This document shows, in pieces, positions 16,705 to 22,253 of a stretch of DNA of 55,066 nt; positions within the stretch are counted from its first letter, which is position 1, and each line of letters starts with the position of its first letter. A program made the translations under genes and the position numbers. The DNA comes from Candidatus Amulumruptor caecigallinarius (GTDB taxonomy: Bacteria > Bacteroidota > Bacteroidia > Bacteroidales > Muribaculaceae), in NCBI GenBank assembly GCA_944321825.1, contig CALUMU010000006.1, positions 108,126-163,191 on the forward strand. The letters are read 5' to 3'. The notes below the pieces were generated by a model. That model saw only the letters and a program-made list of their open reading frames with translations. It was not told the DNA's origin and searched no databases.

Positions 16705-17325
16705 CTACTTTGCATCAAGCGGTATCTTGGCGATAATCTTTCCGTCAATGCTTAGGTAATAGGTTTCCTCTTTAACGGAATAGCCAACCTTTTCTTCCTT
16801 ACCGATATTGGGTTCTACAACAGTGAAGAAAAACATTCCCGGAGCAAAATCACCGAACATAGGTTCATATATGCCGGATTCTTCAACTTCCACTTTTTCG
16901 GAATCTAAAAGTTTCCAACCCGAATTGCTGATGAAAAACTGTTCATTAGAATTGTTCTTTATGCGCAAGGTAAAAACGAGATTAAGTCCGTTGTTGGGTA
17001 TTCTGTTTACCTTAATATCGGCAAAAGTGATTTGTACATTTTTGTTTGCATAAGCCATTGTGTACACAGAGCCTTTTCCAAGTACTGGAATTTCTTTGGG
17101 TTTTTCTTGTGCTTTTTGAGATACGCTGTCTGTTACTTCTTCATTCGTGACAGGATTTGTTTCTTCCGATAGCGAAGCACCGATAAACCCACTGACGAGG
17201 AATATCCCGATGAAAATCAAGGCAACTTTTCCACGTGAGGAGCACTTGACGGTTTTAGGACTGAACATGCCCACTACAAATGCCACAAGAGATAATGCGG
17301 CGATAATTCTTAAAACTGTTTCCAT
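16705..17325 (-). CDS. Membrane-anchored protein with extracytoplasmic Ig-like domain (transposon passenger)
   Basis: 206 residues. Two hydrophobic helices (about 4-21, VLRIIAALSLVAFVVGMF; about 32-50, VALIFIGIFLVSGFIGASL) are followed by an acidic, Gln/Lys-rich linker (about 55-85). A beta-rich C-terminal domain (about 90-206) with VFTLRIKNNSNEQFFIS resembles the DUF4352/telokin-type Ig fold often attached to membrane anchors. It is probably anchored in the inner membrane with the C-terminus outside. A consensus promoter lies 245 bases upstream, and the intervening leader is the structured RNA at 17382-17563, so it may be controlled by attenuation. The function is unknown. Confidence 0.72.
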   Translation of the reverse strand: METVLRIIAALSLVAFVVGMFSPKTVKCSSRGKVALIFIGIFLVSGFIGASLSEETNPVTNEEVTDSVSQKAQEKPKEIPVLGKGSVYTMAYANKNVQITFADIKVNRIPNNGLNLVFTLRIKNNSNEQFFISNSGWKLLDSEKVEVEESGIYEPMFGDFAPGMFFFTVVEPNIGKEEKVGYSVKEETYYLSIDGKIIAKIPLDAK

Positions 17326-17381
17326 TCTACATTTTATTTGAGTTAGACAATAATCTGTAAAACGGCAAACGGAGTGAACGC

Positions 17382-17563
17382 AAAAACGTAGAGCCGTTGC
17401 CTATCGTCTCGTGGTTCACCACAAACCATATCCAGTATAGGCTTGGCTCTACGCTATGCGCAGAACTTGCCTAAACACTGGATATTTGCCTTTATTCTTT
17501 TTCGAGGTGGTGATTTCGAGACGAATTAGGCACTATGTCCGAATTGAGTGCAAGCACTCAAAT
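17382..17563 (-). ncRNA. Candidate structured RNA: leader/attenuator or small RNA in the IS1595-type transposon
   Basis: On the minus strand a 5' hairpin (17560-17545, TGAGTGC/GCACTCA) precedes a nested set of five helices: TGCCTA (17532-17527 with 17403-17398), TCGTCTCG (17524-17517 with 17411-17404), TCACCAC (17513-17507 with 17422-17416), ATATCCAGT (17485-17477 with 17436-17428) and TAGGC (17473-17469 with 17442-17438). The apical loop contains CGTAGAGCC (17453-17445), which pairs perfectly with GGCTCTACG (17395-17387), followed by TTTTT. The last pairing is either a pseudoknot or a competing terminator hairpin. A perfect promoter sits just upstream. I do not recognise RNase P, tmRNA, SRP, 6S or a known riboswitch core. 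Confidence 0.65.
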
Positions 17564-17569
17564 CAGTGG

Positions 17570-17600
17570 CAAAAGTAGTTATTTTAATTCAGATAACCAA
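17570..17600 (-). promoter_or_regulatory. Consensus promoter for the structured RNA and downstream membrane protein
   Basis: Minus strand TTG (17600-17598), a 20-base spacer and TACTTTTG (17577-17570) match the Bacteroidetes consensus. Predicted start of transcription is near 17563. Confidence 0.75.
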
Positions 17601-17616
17601 CTAAACATTTTATAAT

Positions 17617-17814
17617 ATGAAAGCAATCATTGAAAAGAAAATCCGCTTTGTGGATAACAATGTTGATTACATTGACGTACAGACAACAATCTACTTTCTT
17701 GGACTCCCTATATATTGGCAATCCAAGAAATACGTTCCTCCTTTGGATGATAGTGATATGTCAGTAACAAAAAGGATGTATAAGGAACGTGTTACTTCCC
17801 AATATTTCAAATAG
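17617..17814 (+). CDS. Small hypothetical protein, 65 residues (transposon passenger)
   Basis: Starts MKAIIEKKIRFVDNNVDYID, continues with a hydrophobic FLGLPIYWQSKKYVPP stretch and ends basic (KRMYKERVTSQYFK). It may be a small membrane-associated or basic protein; no family is recognised. Its last 8 bases overlap the convergent 61-residue gene. No matching promoter was found directly upstream. Confidence 0.5.
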   Translation: MKAIIEKKIRFVDNNVDYIDVQTTIYFLGLPIYWQSKKYVPPLDDSDMSVTKRMYKERVTSQYFK

Positions 17815-17992
17815 ACTTTTGAACGACGGACAAGTATTGGGGTTCTATATCGGCACTGGTAATTCTTCCAAGAACATCATTGAAATATAGAACCCTTATC
17901 TTTCCGTCTATCAAAATGTCGGATTCTACAAGAAATCTTTTGTTTTCATCAAATTTGAGACAAACTATATCACCTATTTTTATTTCATTCAT
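17807..17992 (-). CDS. Small protein, 61 residues, weakly like DUF2158/YodC
   Basis: MNEIKIGDIVCLKFDENKRF begins with the IKIGDIVCLK pattern seen in small SH3-like DUF2158/YodC proteins. It then has a strand-rich core (VESDILIDGKIRVLYFND) and ends SVVQKSI. The family call is weak because the central Gly-Pro-Met motif is missing. An imperfect promoter-like TAACTTTA lies upstream on the minus strand. Function unknown. Confidence 0.5.
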   Translation of the reverse strand: MNEIKIGDIVCLKFDENKRFLVESDILIDGKIRVLYFNDVLGRITSADIEPQYLSVVQKSI

Positions 17993-18083
17993 AACAATGT
18001 GGGATTAAAATTCGAGCATAAAGTTAGTTACTTCATTGGAAATAACTATTACGCTGATTTGGAAAGTCCGAAACAAATTCTTA

Positions 18084-18111
18084 CATTTGGTATAAATAGT
18101 ATATAATTACG
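18084..18111 (-). repeat. Right terminal inverted repeat (28 bp)
   Basis: Exact reverse complement of the left end at 14533-14560; starts CATTTGGTATAAATAGTATA on the plus strand. Confidence 0.95.
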
Positions 18112-18119
18112 TTTTTTAA
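18112..18119. repeat. Right target-site duplication
   Basis: TTTTTTAA, identical to 14525-14532. Confidence 0.88.
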
Positions 18120-18244
18120 TTGACAGGGTAGACAAAATTAGATTGGTAATGTATATTGTACCTAAGGGATATTATTTGGCAAATTCGTGTAACTACTTTT
18201 GCCTATTGATAATATGTCAATTCATACGTTATTAGCAATTTTAA

Positions 18245-18538
18245 ACTCGAAAGTTCTTAATTGTTTTTTTTCGTTGCTTTAGTACTAATAGTAATGTTAA
18301 TGGTTATGAATTAGACAAATTTCCCTTATCCAACGTTTCCGAACAATTAGACTCCTCCCTCTCCGAATTATCCCGTGACATGCAACAATCAAATAATCAT
18401 GAGTATGCTACAGAGATATCCAATCGGATCGACCATATCGTGTATCATCTTTATGGGTTGACCTACGACGAGGTGCTGATTGTGGACCCCGAGACTCCGA
18501 TAACCCGCGAGGAATACGAAAACTTTCAATTCGATTGA
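18245..18538 (+). pseudogene. C-terminal remnant of a restriction-modification methylase/endonuclease
   Basis: An open frame without a proper start ends in RIDHIVYHLYGLTYDEVLIV followed by PETPITREEYENFQFD and TGA at 18536. The phrase about Ile-Asp ... Tyr-x-Leu-Tyr-Gly-Leu ... Glu is the typical C-terminal helix of Eco57I-like/type IIG restriction enzymes and related Class I DNA methylases. Only about 80-95 codons remain of a protein that is normally hundreds of residues long. The upstream part is replaced by AT-rich DNA and the transposon, so the gene is dead. The parent system is inferred only from this tail. Confidence 0.6.
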
Positions 18539-18633
18539 TCATGGCAAGATCGGCGCGAAGCTGAAAAAATATGTCAGGTAGCGGCGCAAACCATGGCCAC
18601 CGTCGGGTAATCCCCTTGTCACTAACCGCTCCT

Positions 18634-18720
18634 GTCCGCTGTTCCCTATTTTTAGTCAGCGGACCGACTTACAGAGAGTTCATTAACAACAGAGGTTTCA
18701 CCGCTGCAACGGTAAAACCT
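18634..18720 (-). other. Two adjacent hairpins over a doubtful 60-codon ORF
   Basis: On the minus strand GAGGTTTTACCG pairs with CGGTGAAACCTC (18720-18691 region, one mismatch) and GTCCGCTG pairs with CAGCGGAC (18664-18634). Both lie within or at the end of an ORF at 18834-18652 (MLNSTNSNQPKRMLRTLINI...), which ends inside the second hairpin loop. A perfect promoter (18913-18943) points at this stretch with an 80-base leader. It may be a degenerate small gene or a structured transcript; coding potential looks poor. Confidence 0.4.
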
Positions 18721-18912
18721 CCAAGGCGTACAAAGCTGGCCGAATATTAAACGAGCCTTTAAAGCCTTTGCGAATATGTTAATTAAAGTCCTTAACATTC
18801 GTTTCGGTTGGTTTGAGTTTGTGCTATTAAGCATCAAGCGATAACCCCGCGGAGGTAGTCAGGGACTTTAAAGCGGCTTGAATGTCCGCGCCTCTGAGGG
18901 CTTTTAATACTG

Positions 18913-18943
18913 CAAAGATACTACAAACTTTGCAAAGATGCAA
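18913..18943 (-). promoter_or_regulatory. Consensus minus-strand promoter with no obvious gene
   Basis: TTG (18943-18941), a 20-base spacer and TATCTTTG (18920-18913) match the consensus. The transcript would cover the two hairpins at 18634-18720. The 18944-19222 stretch behind it shows no supported gene. Confidence 0.65.
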
Positions 18944-19222
18944 AACCCTCGGCCGGCGGTCGGTCGAGGGGTAAGGTAGAAACGTAATGCGGCGGTTTGA
19001 TGCCTGATTAACCAGCCGCGGAGCCTGTTCTATCTTATGCGTATCGAAATAGCGTTTAAGGTAGGCAGATGGACGGTTGAAAAATAATACTCCGTCGCTG
19101 ATATCTGGGACGAAAGCTGTAAAGCGATGACAGCCGTATATCCCCGAAGGATTCCTATGACGTGGATTCCGTTTGTAGCGGACTTTGTTTTATATATGCC
19201 TGAAATCCAGCTGTTTGTATCT

Positions 19223-19298
19223 TGGAGCCGCGAGTGGGACTCGAACCCACGACCTTTTCGTTACGAATGAAATGCTCTACCAACTGAGCTATTGCGGC
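19223..19298 (-). tRNA. tRNA-Thr (anticodon CGT)
   Basis: The minus strand folds as a cloverleaf: acceptor GCCGCAA/TCGCGGC, D arm GCTC-AGTTGGTA-GAGC, anticodon arm TTTCA-TTCGTAA-CGAAA with CGT at positions 34-36, T arm GTGGG-TTCGAGT-CCCAC, discriminator T and an encoded CCA (19225-19223). The anticodon reads ACG (Thr). One A-C mismatch in the acceptor and one in the anticodon stem are tolerated. Its 3' end faces the accessory island, a common insertion position, although no att duplication or integrase was found. Confidence 0.93.
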
Positions 19299-19414
19299 TT
19301 GATGCGGTGTACTGTGGACACCGCTGTATGGTTGTGCTGGTGGTGTCTGTGAGGATTCCGATATGTGGTTGCGGTGTGCGGGCGGCCGGATGGCCGATGC
19401 ACGGTGCAAAGTTA

Positions 19415-20752
19415 CTAATTATTCAGCGATTGTTTGCTATATGTCATGGTAATTTTTGTGTTCGGGAGGTCAAGTTTTGCCATGCGTGGCTCACCGACGT
19501 AGGGCGACATGTCGGTGATATATGAGGTGGTGTTGTAATAGTAGTCCGTTATGTCCTCGGTGGTGACGTTGACCGGCATGAGCACAAATTCCATGTCGTC
19601 GGCTGTAATCTCATATTTGTCAAGCAGATAGCTGATGTAGCCTCTCATATCTGAAAACGAGTAGGTGTTGGTCGATGAGCTGAATGCGGCGTAGAACGAT
19701 GTCTCGTTGTCAGGGATGGAGTTCTTGCTGAAAAACTCGTCTTTTTGGCTCTTCAGTACCATCAGCAGATAGTCGGGGGGGCGGATGCCGAGCTGGTTGT
19801 CGATTTCGGTCGCCGGAATCGACATCGACACGGCGTTGATGACGGCCAGCGAGCCGGTGTTTTCGCGGTAGTGGTCTACGAGTTCGGCCGCCGGGAAAGT
19901 CATCTCGATGTTATAGCCCACGGGACCTACGAGGATGGTCTGCCCTTCGTCGGCAAGCCGGGCTATGTCGGCTGCAGGGGTGTATGACATCTTGCTGTCA
20001 TTGAGCACTTCCGGCGACACTGCCATGGGTGTGAACGTACTCTCTCCGTAGTAGAGTAGTATGCTGTTGGCCTGGAACCGCATTACACGTCCGCTTCCGA
20101 AGGTGGTGGTGATGTAGAGGCCGGGGTATTTCTGTATGAACGATGTCAGGTCGTTGAACAGCGAGGGGTTGTTTACGTAGTCATCAGCTATGCTCTGGCC
20201 GTAGGAGTCGGGGAGCTTGACGCGCAGGTATCTCACCGGGAGGTTGAGGAGCGAGTCGTTGTCAAGGCCGATGGCCGATGGCACGGTCACAGCCGATGCC
20301 AAGGGGGTGGGATCGACATATTGCGACAAATCCTGGTCGCTGTAAAGAGGGGAGGGCAGCGGACTGGTGAGACGGTGGACTGTAACGCCCATCGGGACGA
20401 GGGAGTCGCCTGTCATGGCTGTGCTGTACATAGCCAGCTGCAATATGGTGGAGTCGGGTTTTTCGCCTCTGTATGTGGCGTCGATGCTGATTGCAGGCAT
20501 ATACTGGGTGTATATTTCCGACTCTAACCGGCCGTAGTCGTCGGCCGAGAGCCGTCCGAGCAGCTGCATGATGGTGCGCGACTGTATGGATGCGTCTCTG
20601 ACCGAAACGCCTGTGGGGGCGGATGCCGTGTAGTGGACCACTTCGACCTGGTCCTCTATGAGCGAGGAGCCTATGGTGTTGTTGTCTTCGTCACAGGCTG
20701 CCAAAGCTAATGCCGTGGCGATGGCCGGTATGATTGCCGCTTTTAGGTTCAT
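19415..20752 (-). CDS. DUF4270 family lipoprotein
   Basis: 445 residues. A lipoprotein signal peptide with the lipobox LALAAC (Cys20) is followed by DEDNNTIGSSLIEDQVEV, the typical DUF4270 start, and a long beta-rich extracytoplasmic body. It is probably anchored in the outer membrane. The gene starts 18 bases after the GlgA-domain gene on the same strand; the pair recurs together in Bacteroidales. Function unknown. Confidence 0.88.
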   Translation of the reverse strand: MNLKAAIIPAIATALALAACDEDNNTIGSSLIEDQVEVVHYTASAPTGVSVRDASIQSRTIMQLLGRLSADDYGRLESEIYTQYMPAISIDATYRGEKPDSTILQLAMYSTAMTGDSLVPMGVTVHRLTSPLPSPLYSDQDLSQYVDPTPLASAVTVPSAIGLDNDSLLNLPVRYLRVKLPDSYGQSIADDYVNNPSLFNDLTSFIQKYPGLYITTTFGSGRVMRFQANSILLYYGESTFTPMAVSPEVLNDSKMSYTPAADIARLADEGQTILVGPVGYNIEMTFPAAELVDHYRENTGSLAVINAVSMSIPATEIDNQLGIRPPDYLLMVLKSQKDEFFSKNSIPDNETSFYAAFSSSTNTYSFSDMRGYISYLLDKYEITADDMEFVLMPVNVTTEDITDYYYNTTSYITDMSPYVGEPRMAKLDLPNTKITMTYSKQSLNN

Positions 20753-20770
20753 GTGCGGAAAGGGGATGTG

Positions 20771-21586
20771 TTACTTCTTTAGTAATTGCTCGTAGAAGGC
20801 CGCGAGACGGGGGATGCGCTCCTCTTCGGTGGTGAATCGGAGGAACGGTTTGCCTGACTTTTCGGCATATTGGATGATTTCCGGGTCTACGTCGGCATCG
20901 GCCTGCATGATTGCGTCGGCGTAGTCGATGGCGAGCTGCGTGAGAGCCTTGTGGTCCACGTCGCCTTTGGCTATGGCTTTGAGGTCTTTTTTGGTCAGCC
21001 CTTCTTGAAGCAGTTTCTCCACGAAACGGCTGTCGAGCGCGCCTTCGAATGCATCGTTATGGAGGGTGTAGACTATTTTGCTGTTGCAGAACGACGGTTC
21101 GTCGGAATACAGCCGCTTGAGATACATTGGCGACAGGGCCGTAATCCATCCGTCACACTGGATGACTGCTGGCTCCCAGCGGAGCTTTTTGACGGTCTCT
21201 GCCACTCCGCGCACGTAGAACATCGAGCGCTCGTCGTTGTCGGCCTTGTCGGTCTCGGTCTCGAGTCCTTTGACCGGGGGCTTGTGGAAATAATCGTCGC
21301 TGTCGATGAAATAGACCTGCATCCTGACCGGGAGCAGGGTCGCCACCTTGATGACTAATGGGTGGTCGTTGTCGTCGATGGGGATGTTGAGACCCGAAAG
21401 GCGTATGACTTCGTGGAGCTGGTTGCGGCGTTCGTTGATGGCCCCGTACTTGGGCATGAATGTGCGTACTTCGTAACCGTTTTCGGCTATTCCCTGGGGG
21501 AGTTCGCGTCCGAGGAGTGTACGTGGATTTTCAGCGAGATAGGGGGTTATCTCTTGGGAGATGAATAATACTTTGGTCTGGGCCAT
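20771..21586 (-). CDS. Glycogen/starch synthase N-terminal (GT5) domain protein
   Basis: 271 residues. MAQTKVLFISQEITPYL and FMPKYGAINERRNQLHEV match the N-terminal ADP-glucose synthase domain (glycosyltransferase family 5). PAVIQCDGWITALSP and KIVYTLHNDAFEG follow as the His/Asp acceptor region. A full GlgA has about 480 residues and a second GT-B domain that holds the nucleotide-sugar site; that half is absent here. The Lys-Thr-Gly-Gly loop of GlgA is replaced by ENPRTLLGRELPQGI. It is therefore unlikely to be an ordinary glycogen synthase and may be a divergent or regulatory protein known in this truncated form in Bacteroidetes. Confidence 0.85.
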   Translation of the reverse strand: MAQTKVLFISQEITPYLAENPRTLLGRELPQGIAENGYEVRTFMPKYGAINERRNQLHEVIRLSGLNIPIDDNDHPLVIKVATLLPVRMQVYFIDSDDYFHKPPVKGLETETDKADNDERSMFYVRGVAETVKKLRWEPAVIQCDGWITALSPMYLKRLYSDEPSFCNSKIVYTLHNDAFEGALDSRFVEKLLQEGLTKKDLKAIAKGDVDHKALTQLAIDYADAIMQADADVDPEIIQYAEKSGKPFLRFTTEEERIPRLAAFYEQLLKK

Positions 21587-21656
21587 TAGAGCGTTTCTTT
21601 TGGTCGCGCTCCGCAGGGTTGTGCGGAGGTCGCAGTTAGGGGAAATTAACCGAGTG

Positions 21657-21664
21657 CAAAGTTA
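21657..21664 (-). promoter_or_regulatory. Promoter -7 element for the GlgA-domain/DUF4270 pair
   Basis: TAACTTTG on the minus strand, 71 bases upstream of the start codon. The -33 element is not a clear TTG, so the call rests on the -7 match. Confidence 0.45.
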
Positions 21665-21769
21665 GCAAATTTTCCGCAAAAATGAAAGTGGGTGAGAAGT
21701 CGGATAACGTCTTTGGTGGCGGATAAGGTCGTATGAGTGTCTTATAGGGTCTTATAAGATTTATAAGAA

Positions 21770-22253
21770 GGATGGATGGTGGGTTTGCGGAGCCCTGGAG
21801 GGGCGGGTGGACAGTAAGGCGGGGCGCGAGTCCCGTTGTGGGTGGGGACAATGTGATGTTTGACCCTGGCGGGGTCGGCGGCGCAAGCCGTGGGAATCGA
21901 TGAAGCGATTGCATCACCCACATGCAGGGCTGCACTCCAAAAGTTTTTTGTCTAACTTTTTGGGTGCAGTTCAGGTGCCGCCGTCTAATCGCTACGCGAT
22001 TGCAGCCCTTGCAGGGCTTGGTGGTGGGGTTGCTTCTGGTGACGGAGCTTGCGCCCCGCCCTACTGTTTTTGCGCTCCCTCCGGGAGCTTCAGCGGAGGT
22101 GTGTGGGATGCCTGTGGTTGAGGACGCACGGGCCGTGCGTCCCTACGGTGGGGGAGCCAGTGGAGGGGTGGAGAAGCGCGGCAGCCACGCCTGAACAAGG
22201 CGTGGCTGCTGTGGTGCTGGTTTGCGGTCGCCACAGGTGGCGACCCTACAGGG
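21770..22253. repeat. Intergenic mosaic of short palindromic repeat modules (copy 1)
   Basis: No gene. It contains a module with GCGCCCCGCCCTACTG (about 22051-22066, reverse orientation), a GGACGCACG/CGTGCGTCC palindrome at 22122-22142, an 11-bp-stem hairpin at 22181-22209 (GCAGCCACGCC), and GGTCGCCA-type palindrome at 22226-22245. The same modules recur at 36.5-37.1 and 54.6-55.0 kb. They probably behave like REP or MITE-derived elements; the hairpins could also end the fimbrial transcript that stops at 22254. Confidence 0.75.
21929..21971. repeat. Solo 43-bp palindrome resembling an IS3-type end
   Basis: CTGCACTCCAAAAG ... TTTTTGGGTGCAG surrounds TTTTTTGTCTAAC. The same sequence in the opposite orientation lies at 55005-55050, there just before a possible transposase start. 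Here no transposase follows, so it is a remnant or a miniature element. Confidence 0.65.

Larger units (their letters stand above)
14533..18111 (+). mobile_element. 3,579-bp IS1595-family transposon with passenger genes and a structured RNA
   Basis: The element is bounded by perfect 28-bp inverted repeats and an 8-bp direct duplication. It encodes one ISXO2/IS1595-type transposase and about seven small passenger genes: a 53-codon ORF, a Cys-rich 74-residue protein, a 124-residue protein co-transcribed with the transposase, an overlapping 100-codon frame, a 206-residue membrane protein, and 65- and 61-residue proteins. It also carries a candidate structured RNA. Passenger-carrying IS1595 relatives are known as a class, but I do not recognise this cargo. 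The segment is clearly AT richer than the core genes. Intact ends, an intact duplication and an intact transposase suggest recent insertion. Confidence 0.9.

Noticed and set aside
17382-17563. Retron or CRISPR-associated RNA
   Set aside because: No reverse transcriptase, Cas, IscB or TnpB gene is nearby and there are no regularly spaced direct repeats; only an unknown leader or small RNA is supported.
19155-19409. 84-codon frame over the tRNA
   Set aside because: It translates the tRNA-Thr sequence into the familiar false peptide IAQLVEHFIRNEKVVGSSPT; the cloverleaf is the real feature.
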